Positions 1 to 10,653 of a DNA stretch of 64,000 bases are shown here, in pieces. This DNA comes from Larus michahellis (lineage: Eukaryota > Chordata > Aves > Charadriiformes > Laridae): contig NC_133913.1 in assembly GCF_964199755.1 (NCBI RefSeq), positions 6,860,201-6,924,200 on the forward strand, read 5' to 3'. The notes below the pieces were generated by a model. That model was not told the DNA's origin. It did not search any database and saw nothing but the letters and a program-made list of their open reading frames with translations. The translations under genes and the position numbers were made by a program. Numbering within the stretch: the stretch's first letter is position 1; every line of letters starts with the position of its first letter.

Positions 1-24
1 AGGCAGTGCAGGGCTACTATAAAA
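1..24 (+). promoter_or_regulatory. Partial promoter with TATA box, keratin copy 1
   Basis: TATAAAA lies at 18-24, about 30 bases before the inferred transcription start near 48. The upstream part of this promoter falls outside the window; copies 2-4 show it in full. Confidence 0.8.
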
Positions 25-389
25 GGCAGCCCGACTCTCTGCTCTCTCAGCCACTGCTCTCGCCTCCTTCTCCTTGGGCATCAGGTGAGTGTGAAGGCTC
101 TTCTGCTCCCCCTTCAAGATCGGGTCTTTCCCCGATGTTTGTCTCAGCTGATACGGGCTGTCCTGGCCCAGGGCTGGGACCTGCTTCTCATGGGAGAGGG
201 AAAGGAAGAGAAGGTCTTCCGCAGGGAGAGGCTGGGACTTAGTTGAGCTGCCTCGTGGGCTTTGAGCTGGGCAGCGTATGCTGGTGGTGCCTTGGCTCGC
301 CTGTGGTTGGGTGCAGTGCTGCTCCTCATGGGTCCCTGTGCTCTGCTTCCCCCTGCCCTCTCCTCCAGGCGCACCTCTGACCCAGAGAC

Positions 390-716
390 ATGTCCTGCTA
401 CGACAAGTGCCAGCCCTGCTGCCCGCCCTGCCTGCCCTGCCAGCCCTGTGGCCCCACCCCGCTGGCCAACAGCTGCAATGAGCCCTGTGTCAGGCAGTGC
501 CAGAACTCCACCGTTGTCATCCAGCCCTCCCCCGTGGTGGTGACCCTGCCCGGCCCCATCCTCAGCTCCTTCCCGCAGAACACCGTTGTGGGATCCTCCA
601 CCTCCGCTGCCGTTGGCAGCATCCTCAGCTGTGACGGAGTGCCCATCAACTCTGGCTGCTGCGACCTCTCCTGCATTACCAGCCGCTACTGTGGCAACAG
701 ATGTCAGCCCTGCTAA
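390..716 (+). CDS. Cysteine-rich feather-type beta-keratin, array copy 1
   Basis: Structural corneous beta-protein of feather or other epidermal appendages; it forms beta-sheet filaments cross-linked by disulphides. The 108-residue protein has a Cys-Pro-rich head (Cys 3,7,10,11,14,17,20), the family signature [18 protein letters not shown] at 21-38, and the conserved beta-sheet core with [15 protein letters not shown] at 49-63. Its Cys-rich tail has Cys 81,90,91,95,101,105,108. Ordinary feather keratins are ~97-98 residues with about 7-8 Cys and a Gly-rich end, so 17 Cys is high. The gene has the family layout: non-coding exon 1 at about 48-84, donor AG/GTGAGT at 84/85, intron 85-368, acceptor CCTCCAG ending at 368, then a single coding exon. 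The ATG is the first in exon 2 and starts the invariant MSCY. The protein is identical in all four array copies. The tissue of expression is not visible here. Confidence 0.96.
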   Translation: MSCYDKCQPCCPPCLPCQPCGPTPLANSCNEPCVRQCQNSTVVIQPSPVVVTLPGPILSSFPQNTVVGSSTSAAVGSILSCDGVPINSGCCDLSCITSRYCGNRCQPC

Positions 717-1013
717 AGCTGCTGGCAACGTCCCCAGGCGAGGACCTCCCAACACCTCAGGCATGATGCTGGAAAGGAGATAGAGCTTTGAGGCATTATA
801 TTTAGAGCTTTGGGCCATTGTTGCCTTCTTCTACACTCTCCTCTCTCTTCCTTACCTTTCCCGTCACCACCCCCCAACGCCAGCCTTGCAGCGACCTGTT
901 GGTCTCCCTCCCTCCGCAGGGCAGGCAGTCGGACACCCTGCAGCAGCTCCACCGCATCTTAGTGGCTGCCCCCGGTGCTCCCTGTCAGCCCCCTCCTTTT
1001 CCTCTTTAGACTC

Positions 1014-1019
1014 ATTAAA
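1014..1019 (+). terminator. PolyA signal, keratin copy 1
   Basis: ATTAAA within CTCATTAAAGCTGTGCTGCA, about 300 bases after the stop codon. The same context recurs at the end of the minus-strand keratin genes. Confidence 0.8.
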
Positions 1020-1519
1020 GCTGTGCTGCATCCAAGCCCGTGCCTCCGAGTCCTCCTTCCTTCTGCGGCAACTCCTCCAGTCTGCTCAAGGGACAAGGTG
1101 GAGAAAGTGGGCAGTGGGACTCACTGCAGTTCATTTTGGTTTGCCTCCTTTCCCTTGGAGCTGAGGAAGACATCCCTCGCGGCTCCACAGCCAGTGCCCA
1201 TCAGCCCCTTCCCTTGCTGCTTCTCCGCCCAGAAATATTCCCCTTGGCCTCAGAGCACGCCCTACAGATGCCCATCCCAGCTTGTGCTGCTCATGGGAGG
1301 ACCCCAGTGCTGCAGGAGGCCCTGGGAAGTCAGCAGCCCATCAAGCACTCCAGGCAGTTCCTCTTGCTCTGCATGGAGCTGTGCTGGGGGAGAAGGCTCA
1401 GAGAGAAGATGGCCACGAGGATGGAAGGAGGGGCCGGCAGGAGAAGTCACCTTGGCTACAGCCCACAGCCTCCTCCTCGTCACCTTCCCACCCATCTCCA
1501 CAAGGAGGGGCCACGGCAT

Positions 1520-2400
1520 GCATCTGAGGGCAAGGATAGCTAGGACAACTCCCCTCTTCTCCCATCACACCCATATGGTGGCCCATGCGGCCCCCGCGGT
1601 TCATTAGACAGATTTGCAGGCCTCAGGTGACTGGCACATGCCCAACTCCCATCAGACGGATGTCTGTAGGACAGAAAGGTGGTTTCCATGGGCCTGCAAG
1701 AGGACACAAAAGAGCGACGGACAGTTCCTCCCACGGTACTGGAGAGAGTGCACCGATCAGAACAGCCCATGCTCTCTCTTTGCAGCTCGTGGCAAGTGCA
1801 ATCCCATCCTGCGGTGCAGGGGAAGAACAGTTCCATGGCAGAAGCTCTCTCACCACCTTCTGCTTTTCTCTGAAGCCACTAGCCCCAGCCCCTCACGGGA
1901 AGAGGTTTTCAGACCTCTGCGTGCCTAGGGGAAAGACGGGTGGCAGGGGAGAACTGGGGGCCCTTTCCCGAGAGCTCAGCCTTGCACAGAAGGGCCTCCT
2001 GCCAGGATGCCAAGAGAGGAGAACCGTACTGTGTCCCTCCTCCTTGCTCCCACCTCTCCTGAAGACTACAACTCACGGGGAGCAGCCTTTGGTGCCTTAA
2101 CCTCAGAAATCGGGGACTACAAAGACAGCCAAAACCTTCTGCGCTGACCTATCGCTGAAACACTGAGAGTGGATGGGCCGGAAAGGTGAGGCAATGAGGG
2201 GTGGATGGCTGGGGAAAGAAAAGCTGTAAACCTGCCACTGGTCCCCAGGCACACAAGCACAAAGGCCAGTTGACATCATTGCCCACCGTCCTCTGAGGGG
2301 AACAAGCGTGGGAGAAAGAGATTGCTCCTGATGGCACAGATAGAAAGCATGGAAATGACAAGCAGTGCTGGCACTTCTGATTACCACTGCTGCTGGAAAA
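1520..2400. other. Unit spacer without recognised gene
   Basis: I see no recognisable gene, RNA or mobile element. Short open frames exist on both strands, but they lack family motifs and recur only because the whole unit is duplicated. The equivalent stretches are 7636-8516, 13751-14631 and 19868-20748. Confidence 0.5.
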
Positions 2401-3384
2401 CCAGCAAGACCTTGGCTGGCTTCCAGACACCCACCCAGCTGCTTGCTCTCTCCCTCTCCCTCCTCAACAGGACAGGAGGAGAAAGGAAGCTGAGAAAGGT
2501 CCTGGGTCGAGATAAAGACAGAGGGATTACTTACCAATTCTCGTCACAGGCAAAACAGACTTGACCTGGGGAAGATTCACTTAACTTATCACCAATAAAA
2601 AGGAGAACACGGTGTGAAAGAGCCAAAACCTCCTAACATACCATCCCTCCATCCCTACCTCTCTTTCACAGACTCAACTTCCCTCCTCCATTCCCGGCTC
2701 TTCTGTCTCCTCCACCCCCAAGCAGGGCAGCGGGATGTGGAATGGGGGTTGTGGTCAGTCCACAACAGGTCCTTTCTGCTGCTCTTCCCTCCTCACGCTT
2801 TGCTTCTGCTCCAGCGTGAGACCTTCCCATAGGTTGCAGCCTTTCAAGACCGGTCCAAGAGTGGATCCTGTCCATGGGCTGCAGTCCTTCGGATACGACT
2901 GCTCCAGCATGGGTGCTCCAGGTGCTGCCAGGAGCCAGCTTCAGCGGGATCTCTGCGCAGGCCGCAGTTCCTGCGTGGCATCTCCACCTGATCTGGCCTG
3001 GGATCCTCCACGGGCTGCAGTGTGGACATCTGCTCCACCATCGTCTTCCCGTGGGCTGCCTGGGCACCTCTCCAGGCTCTTGTCTGGAGCACCTCCTCCA
3101 CTTCCTTCTTCTCTGGCCTTGCTGCTTGCAGGATTGTTTCTCACATTTATTTTATTGGGTTTTTTTCAGTTCATTCCTTGCTTCCTGTGCAGTGTTTGGC
3201 CCTTTCTCAAATATGTTTTCATGGAGGCACCACCAGCACTGCTCATGGGCTCGGCGTTGGTCAGCAGTGAGTCCGTTTTTGAGTCGACTGGAACTGACCC
3301 TCTCAGACGGGATTTTTCCCACAGAGACCACCCCTGCCACCTTCCTCCCCCTGCTACCAAAGCCTTGCCACCTATGCCCAATCA
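2401..3384 (-). mobile_element. Fossil ERV solo LTR, antisense, in unit 1
   Basis: Read on the minus strand, this has the build of a common avian ERV LTR. It opens with a GGCAAGGCTTTGGTAGCAGG-like start, has repeated modules of the type 'ggagcag...cagcccgtggagga', and an end block containing CTGTCTTTATCTCGACCCA and a GCCAGCCAAGGTC-like terminus. The same family occurs at 22547-24288. No internal genes are attached, so it is a solo LTR, old and diverged. Class III (ERVL-like) is my best guess. Ends are approximate. Confidence 0.7.
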
Positions 3385-4003
3385 AGTGGGTCCAACGGAG
3401 TAGGAGGCACAGTCAGATGAATAAAAATTGCCACAGCAAAGATCCCGTCCAGGCTTCATTAAGGGACAGCTGTACCTTTGACTCATCTTAAGAGAAATGG
3501 TACTATTAGTCACGCTTAAAGATTTGGAATGAACGCTGCAAAAATGCAGCCATCTGATGTCCTTGGTAGATCCCTAGATCCCTTGGCAAGTTGACCAGAT
3601 AGAGCCAAGAATGGGGACTTCCTTAATGTTATTATCATCAGATCTGAAGTGCTATATTTCCCATTCCCCTGGGCCTCTTTGACCCGCCAGGGCACTTTCC
3701 CAAAGGATTCTGCCTGGCAGGTCCCCGAGGGAGCACAAAGCTGCTCTCAGGGAGTGCAGGGTTGCAATGTTGCCTTCTGTTTTGCACAGCCCCTGCACAT
3801 GCCAGACGCGAGAGCTCTCCCAGCTTTGCTCCAAAACCCCAATAAGATCATAGCTCTGCAAGTGCGCACAGAGTTTTAAGTTGTCCGGCTTGTGTCCTGG
3901 CTCAGGCTCTTTGTCTTACACGTGCCTGGGGTCAAGCTGGAAAGGCAAGTTGGTGAGCGTACTGGTTTTGCCTGGGAGGGAGTCACGTTTCTTCATCGTG
4001 GCT

Positions 4004-4537
4004 TGTGTGGGGCTGTGTTTTGCGTTTGTGCTGAAAATAGTGTTGAAAATTCAGGGTCGCTTAGGTTGTTGCTGAGCAGCGTATACGCCACGTCAGGACC
4101 TTTTCTGCTCCTTAGGCTGCCCCGCCAGCAAGTAGGCTGGGGGCGTAAGAGAATTTGGGAGGGGACACAGCTGGGACAGCTGACCCCAACTGACCCAAGG
4201 GATATTCCATACCGTATAACGTCATGCTCCACAATAAAACTGGGGGGCAGTGAGGCCGGTGAGAACTGTCGTTCCTCGGCGACTGGCTTTGGGGCATTGG
4301 ATCTCTTAGCTAGCTGTAAGCAATTGTTTTCTCTTGCACAACTTTTCTTGGTTTCATTTTCCTTTCCTTTTGTTGTTGGCTTGTTTCCTGCCATTTTTCT
4401 TTAATTATTAAAGTGTCTTTATCTCGACCCATGACTTTTCTCACTTTTACCATTCCAATTCTCCCCGCCATCCATCTTGTGGAAGTGAGTGAGGGATCGT
4501 GGGGTGCTTACCTGCCGGCTGGGCTGAAACAACAACA
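4004..4537 (+). mobile_element. Fossil ERV solo LTR, sense, in unit 1
   Basis: About 534 bases from TGTGTGGGGCTGTG to a CAACAACA end. It contains the avian LTR blocks GGGGACACAGCTGGGACAGC, AGGGATATTCCATACCGTAT and TTTATCTCGACCCATGACTT. It has no internal region, so it is a solo LTR, probably class III and related to but distinct from the antisense LTR at 2401-3384. Confidence 0.75.
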
Positions 4538-5837
4538 GCAACAACAGTGCGCCAATGAGTAGGTCAAGGCCAGGGTGAGGTCTCGTGACAATAATCAGGG
4601 TTCAACAAAGTCCAGCGCCGAGCAGGTGCGTTGATGGCGATGAGGCAGGTGTCAGGTCAGGCTGGGGAGTCACCCGCATGTCAGGGTCCAAACGGAGAGC
4701 AGTGGGGTCCATGTCCAGACACAGGCACTGGTGTGTCACCACCGGAGATGTAACTCAGGTCGGGGCCAAGCACTGGAACGTAAGCTTGAAAGCTTTTCCC
4801 ATGGGAAGGAGAGTTGGCTGTGGTTGAAGCCTCCCGGGAGCAACGATCTGGCAATGATCTCAGCAAGGCCAACAACGGGAAGGGGGCAGCCCTCAGCTGT
4901 GCTACCTCTGAGCTGGGTCTGTCCAACCATCCTGCGTCTCAGAGCAGAGCAACAGCGGGACCTCGGTCCCTTTAGTCCAATACCCATTTGGTGCCAGGTC
5001 TCGGCCCCTGCCTCACTCAGCACCAGGCTGATGAGCCGTAGAAGTGCAGCTGGCATTGGCATGGCCACGAGGAGCTTCTGTCCCATCCCAGTCCCCAGCA
5101 ACACTGCGTCATAAGGGGATGGATTCAGGGACAATGGCCTGCCAAGACCGGCAGTCTTTCTTGGCCTCTCTCCCTCTGCATAAAGCAAGAAATAGAGGGC
5201 GCCGGAGGCAGGCACTGCATTCTGGGTCTCCGGGCATCTCTCTGCCAGGCCAAAGGCACCACCATTCAGCTGTAAGTGGGATCCTTCTGGCAAAGGCAAG
5301 CTGCTACTCTGCAGTGCTCATGGACACACCAGGGGAGAGTCCCCCTGCCATGACCTGCACATGGCCTCACGATGAGGGCCACACAAGTACAGACTGACCC
5401 ACGTGTGCTCATGCACGTCTGCATGGAACCACCAGAAAACCTGTACGCGCGTGTAAGGCCAGGAAAACACCAGCAACTGTAAACCCCGATGCGGCCCACT
5501 TTGGCAGAAGAGGACTCAAGCACCCCAGGGAAGGAGCGGGCCCCACACGTGCTGACGGTGTTGCCCGCGAGCCTTCAGAGGCTGCACAGAGAGGGGATGA
5601 GGCAAATGAGCCCAGCAAAATTGTCCTGAGAGCACTGCTAGTGTTGCAATAGTGTCAAAGCCTGCCAGCAGAAGGCCACCCGTGTGCAACACCGAGCGAC
5701 CATCCGAGGGAGACGGCGGGAGGAAGAGAAAAGGACGTGGCGTGTCTGCTTCCATGGGAGTCCTCAGGCATCCCGATGACAAACACAAGAGCGGTGCCCA
5801 TTTCCCGACAACTTTGCCACAAACAAGCCCACAGGAA
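4538..5837. other. Distal unit spacer without recognised gene
   Basis: No family-like coding sequence seen. A 187-codon open frame on the minus strand (4736-5299) changes frame in unit 2 through a one-base indel, which argues against coding. Equivalent stretches are 10654-11952 and 16770-18069. Confidence 0.5.
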
Positions 5838-6140
5838 TGACCCAGCCGCACATCACCTGTCCGCACAGGGCGCCATCTGCGCTTGAGCTGAGTCTTCTGC
5901 CTGCGCTGACGTGTTGCTGCCCCGGAAATCCTCGGGCCTCTCATCCCGGCACTTACAGAAGCCTTCAAATGGGAAAGCACGTGCCTTAAGCCAGGAAATG
6001 AAAAGGCAGCAGTGCAGGAAACCAGGACGCAGCCCATCCCATTAGCTGGGGTGTTTTGCATTTGACATGAGCTTGTCAGAAAATTAGTACTTCCCCAAAG
6101 GGTGCCTCTGGGCCTGAGGCAGTGCAGGGCTACTATAAAA
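5838..6140 (+). promoter_or_regulatory. Conserved keratin promoter, copy 2
   Basis: About 300 bases shared with every keratin gene in the window, on both strands. In order: TGACCCAGCC (5838), TTGAGCTGAGTCTTCTGCC, GAAATGAAAAGGCAGCAGTG (~5997), AGGAAACCAGGACGCAGC, ATTAGCTGGGGTGTTTTGCA (6041-6060), CATGAGCTTGTCAG, GGGTGCCTCTGGG, and TATAAAA (6134-6140). Conservation relative to the spacer suggests common regulation; the binding factors are unknown. Confidence 0.75.
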
Positions 6141-6505
6141 GGCAGCCCGACTCTCTGCTCTCTCAGCCACTGCTCTCGCCTCCTTCTCCTTGGGCATCAG
6201 GTGAGTGTGAAGGCTCTTCTGCTCCCCCTTCAAGATCGGGTCTTTCCCCGATGTTTGTCTCAGCTGATACGGGCTGTCCTGGCCCAGGGCTGGGACCTGC
6301 TTCTCATGGGAGAGGGAAAGGAAGAGAAGGTCTTCCGCAGGGAGAGGCTGGGACTTAGTTGAGCTGCCTCGTGGGCTTTGAGCTGGGCAGCGTATGCTGG
6401 TGGTGCCTTGGCTCGCCTGTGGTTGGGTGCAGTGCTGCTCCTCATGGGTCCCTGTGCTCTGCTTCCCCCTGCCCTCTCCTCCAGGCGCACCTCTGACCCA
6501 GAGAC

Positions 6506-6832
6506 ATGTCCTGCTACGACAAGTGCCAGCCCTGCTGCCCGCCCTGCCTGCCCTGCCAGCCCTGTGGCCCCACCCCGCTGGCCAACAGCTGCAATGAGCC
6601 CTGTGTCAGGCAGTGCCAGAACTCCACCGTTGTCATCCAGCCCTCCCCCGTGGTGGTGACCCTGCCCGGCCCCATCCTCAGCTCCTTCCCGCAGAACACC
6701 GTTGTGGGATCCTCCACCTCCGCTGCCGTTGGCAGCATCCTCAGCTGTGACGGAGTGCCCATCAACTCTGGCTGCTGCGACCTCTCCTGCATTACCAGCC
6801 GCTACTGTGGCAACAGATGTCAGCCCTGCTAA
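6506..6832 (+). CDS. Cysteine-rich feather-type beta-keratin, array copy 2
   Basis: Encodes the same 108-residue, 17-Cys protein as copy 1, with no amino-acid difference. Exon 1 is about 6164-6200, the 5'UTR intron 6201-6484, and the coding exon starts at 6485. The complete promoter lies in the preceding unit, with the TATA box at 6134-6140. Identity of both coding and non-coding sequence with copies 1, 3 and 4 points to very recent duplication or ongoing gene conversion, so all copies may contribute to the same protein pool. Confidence 0.96.
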   Translation: MSCYDKCQPCCPPCLPCQPCGPTPLANSCNEPCVRQCQNSTVVIQPSPVVVTLPGPILSSFPQNTVVGSSTSAAVGSILSCDGVPINSGCCDLSCITSRYCGNRCQPC

Positions 6833-7129
6833 AGCTGCTGGCAACGTCCCCAGGCGAGGACCTCCCAACACCTCAGGCATGATGCTGGAAAGGAGATAGA
6901 GCTTTGAGGCATTATATTTAGAGCTTTGGGCCATTGTTGCCTTCTTCTACACTCTCCTCTCTCTTCCTTACCTTTCCCGTCACCACCCCCCAACGCCAGC
7001 CTTGCAGCGACCTGTTGGTCTCCCTCCCTCCGCAGGGCAGGCAGTCGGACACCCTGCAGCAGCTCCACCGCATCTTAGTGGCTGCCCCCGGTGCTCCCTG
7101 TCAGCCCCCTCCTTTTCCTCTTTAGACTC

Positions 7130-7135
7130 ATTAAA
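7130..7135 (+). terminator. PolyA signal, keratin copy 2
   Basis: ATTAAA in the same context as in copy 1. Confidence 0.8.
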
Positions 7136-8516
7136 GCTGTGCTGCATCCAAGCCCGTGCCTCCGAGTCCTCCTTCCTTCTGCGGCAACTCCTCCAGTCTG
7201 CTCAAGGGACAAGGTGGAGAAAGTGGGCAGTGGGACTCACTGCAGTTCATTTTGGTTTGCCTCCTTTCCCTTGGAGCTGAGGAAGACATCCCTCGCGGCT
7301 CCACAGCCAGTGCCCATCAGCCCCTTCCCTTGCTGCTTCTCCGCCCAGAAATATTCCCCTTGGCCTCAGAGCACGCCCTACAGATGCCCATCCCAGCTTG
7401 TGCTGCTCATGGGAGGACCCCAGTGCTGCAGGAGGCCCTGGGAAGTCAGCAGCCCATCAAGCACTCCAGGCAGTTCCTCTTGCTCTGCATGGAGCTGTGC
7501 TGGGGGAGAAGGCTCAGAGAGAAGATGGCCACGAGGATGGAAGGAGGGGCCGGCAGGAGAAGTCACCTTGGCTACAGCCCACAGCCTCCTCCTCGTCACC
7601 TTCCCACCCATCTCCACAAGGAGGGGCCACGGCATGCATCTGAGGGCAAGGATAGCTAGGACAACTCCCCTCTTCTCCCATCACACCCATATGGTGGCCC
7701 ATGCGGCCCCCGCGGTTCATTAGACAGATTTGCAGGCCTCAGGTGACTGGCACATGCCCAACTCCCATCAGACGGATGTCTGTAGGACAGAAAGGTGGTT
7801 TCCATGGGCCTGCAAGAGGACACAAAAGAGCGACGGACAGTTCCTCCCACGGTACTGGAGAGAGTGCACCGATCAGAACAGCCCATGCTCTCTCTTTGCA
7901 GCTCGTGGCAAGTGCAATCCCATCCTGCGGTGCAGGGGAAGAACAGTTCCATGGCAGAAGCTCTCTCACCACCTTCTGCTTTTCTCTGAAGCCACTAGCC
8001 CCAGCCCCTCACGGGAAGAGGTTTTCAGACCTCTGCGTGCCTAGGGGAAAGACGGGTGGCAGGGGAGAACTGGGGGCCCTTTCCCGAGAGCTCAGCCTTG
8101 CACAGAAGGGCCTCCTGCCAGGATGCCAAGAGAGGAGAACCGTACTGTGTCCCTCCTCCTTGCTCCCACCTCTCCTGAAGACTACAACTCACGGGGAGCA
8201 GCCTTTGGTGCCTTAACCTCAGAAATCGGGGACTACAAAGACAGCCAAAACCTTCTGCGCTGACCTATCGCTGAAACACTGAGAGTGGATGGGCCGGAAA
8301 GGTGAGGCAATGAGGGGTGGATGGCTGGGGAAAGAAAAGCTGTAAACCTGCCACTGGTCCCCAGGCACACAAGCACAAAGGCCAGTTGACATCATTGCCC
8401 ACCGTCCTCTGAGGGGAACAAGCGTGGGAGAAAGAGATTGCTCCTGATGGCACAGATAGAAAGCATGGAAATGACAAGCAGTGCTGGCACTTCTGATTAC
8501 CACTGCTGCTGGAAAA

Positions 8517-9500
8517 CCAGCAAGACCTTGGCTGGCTTCCAGACACCCACCCAGCTGCTTGCTCTCTCCCTCTCCCTCCTCAACAGGACAGGAGGAGAAA
8601 GGAAGCTGAGAAAGGTCCTGGGTCGAGATAAAGACAGAGGGATTACTTACCAATTCTCGTCACAGGCAAAACAGACTTGACCTGGGGAAGATTCACTTAA
8701 CTTATCACCAATAAAAAGGAGAACACGGTGTGAAAGAGCCAAAACCTCCTAACATACCATCCCTCCATCCCTACCTCTCTTTCACAGACTCAACTTCCCT
8801 CCTCCATTCCCGGCTCTTCTGTCTCCTCCACCCCCAAGCAGGGCAGCGGGATGTGGAATGGGGGTTGTGGTCAGTCCACAACAGGTCCTTTCTGCTGCTC
8901 TTCCCTCCTCACGCTTTGCTTCTGCTCCAGCGTGAGACCTTCCCATAGGTTGCAGCCTTTCAAGACCGGTCCAAGAGTGGATCCTGTCCATGGGCTGCAG
9001 TCCTTCGGATACGACTGCTCCAGCATGGGTGCTCCAGGTGCTGCCAGGAGCCAGCTTCAGCGGGATCTCTGCGCAGGCCGCAGTTCCTGCGTGGCATCTC
9101 CACCTGATCTGGCCTGGGATCCTCCACGGGCTGCAGTGTGGACATCTGCTCCACCATCGTCTTCCCGTGGGCTGCCTGGGCACCTCTCCAGGCTCTTGTC
9201 TGGAGCACCTCCTCCACTTCCTTCTTCTCTGGCCTTGCTGCTTGCAGGATTGTTTCTCACATTTATTTTATTGGGTTTTTTTCAGTTCATTCCTTGCTTC
9301 CTGTGCAGTGTTTGGCCCTTTCTCAAATATGTTTTCATGGAGGCACCACCAGCACTGCTCATGGGCTCGGCGTTGGTCAGCAGTGAGTCCGTTTTTGAGT
9401 CGACTGGAACTGACCCTCTCAGACGGGATTTTTCCCACAGAGACCACCCCTGCCACCTTCCTCCCCCTGCTACCAAAGCCTTGCCACCTATGCCCAATCA
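8517..9500 (-). mobile_element. Fossil ERV solo LTR, antisense, in unit 2
   Basis: Same insertion as at 2401-3384, carried along by unit duplication. Confidence 0.7.
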
Positions 9501-10119
9501 AGTGGGTCCAACGGAGTAGGAGGCACAGTCAGATGAATAAAAATTGCCACAGCAAAGATCCCGTCCAGGCTTCATTAAGGGACAGCTGTACCTTTGACTC
9601 ATCTTAAGAGAAATGGTACTATTAGTCACGCTTAAAGATTTGGAATGAACGCTGCAAAAATGCAGCCATCTGATGTCCTTGGTAGATCCCTAGATCCCTT
9701 GGCAAGTTGACCAGATAGAGCCAAGAATGGGGACTTCCTTAATGTTATTATCATCAGATCTGAAGTGCTATATTTCCCATTCCCCTGGGCCTCTTTGACC
9801 CGCCAGGGCACTTTCCCAAAGGATTCTGCCTGGCAGGTCCCCGAGGGAGCACAAAGCTGCTCTCAGGGAGTGCAGGGTTGCAATGTTGCCTTCTGTTTTG
9901 CACAGCCCCTGCACATGCCAGACGCGAGAGCTCTCCCAGCTTTGCTCCAAAACCCCAATAAGATCATAGCTCTGCAAGTGCGCACAGAGTTTTAAGTTGT
10001 CCGGCTTGTGTCCTGGCTCAGGCTCTTTGTCTTACACGTGCCTGGGGTCAAGCTGGAAAGGCAAGTTGGTGAGCGTACTGGTTTTGCCTGGGAGGGAGTC
10101 ACGTTTCTTCATCGTGGCT

Positions 10120-10653
10120 TGTGTGGGGCTGTGTTTTGCGTTTGTGCTGAAAATAGTGTTGAAAATTCAGGGTCGCTTAGGTTGTTGCTGAGCAGCGTAT
10201 ACGCCACGTCAGGACCTTTTCTGCTCCTTAGGCTGCCCCGCCAGCAAGTAGGCTGGGGGCGTAAGGGAATTTGGGAGGGGACACAGCTGGGACAGCTGAC
10301 CCCAACTGACCCAAGGGATATTCCATACCGTATAACGTCATGCTCCACAATAAAACTGGGGGGCAGTGAGGCCGGTGAGAACTGTCGTTCCTCGGCGACT
10401 GGCTTTGGGGCATTGGATCTCTTAGCTAGCTGTAAGCAATTGTTTTCTCTTGCACAACTTTTCTTGGTTTCATTTTCCTTTCCTTTTGTTGTTGGCTTGT
10501 TTCCTGCCATTTTTCTTTAATTATTAAAGTGTCTTTATCTCGACCCATGACTTTTCTCACTTTTACCATTCCAATTCTCCCCGCCATCCATCTTGTGGAA
10601 GTGAGTGAGGGATCGTGGGGTGCTTACCTGCCGGCTGGGCTGAAACAACAACA
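10120..10653 (+). mobile_element. Fossil ERV solo LTR, sense, in unit 2
   Basis: Same insertion as at 4004-4537, duplicated with the unit. Confidence 0.75.

Larger units (their letters stand above)
1..6116 (+). repeat. 6.1-kb keratin tandem unit 1
   Basis: First complete unit. Base 1 corresponds to 6117, so the window opens inside the array and more copies may lie upstream. Contents in order: TATA box, keratin gene (to ~1040), 3' flank shared with the minus-strand keratin loci (~1130-1330), spacer, antisense solo LTR (2401-3384), spacer, sense solo LTR (4004-4537), spacer, and the promoter of the next copy. It matches unit 2 almost base for base; differences include G versus A near 4151/10267 and a one-base indel near 4917. 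Confidence 0.97.

Noticed and set aside
144-818. 224-codon open frame antisense to the keratin gene, present in all four array copies; similar antisense frames lie over genes A, B, D and E
   Set aside because: It follows from the base composition and codon pattern of the keratin coding strand. It has no start context or family match, and it spans the intron and splice sites of the real gene.
2735-3403. 222-codon plus-strand frame with hydrophobic, membrane-like stretch
   Set aside because: It lies inside the antisense solo LTR, and its frame shifts in unit 3 because of a T-run length change.
4736-5299. 187-codon minus-strand frame in the unit spacer
   Set aside because: A one-base indel between units 1 and 2 changes its frame and length (205 codons in unit 2), and no domain is recognised; duplicated non-coding sequence fits better.
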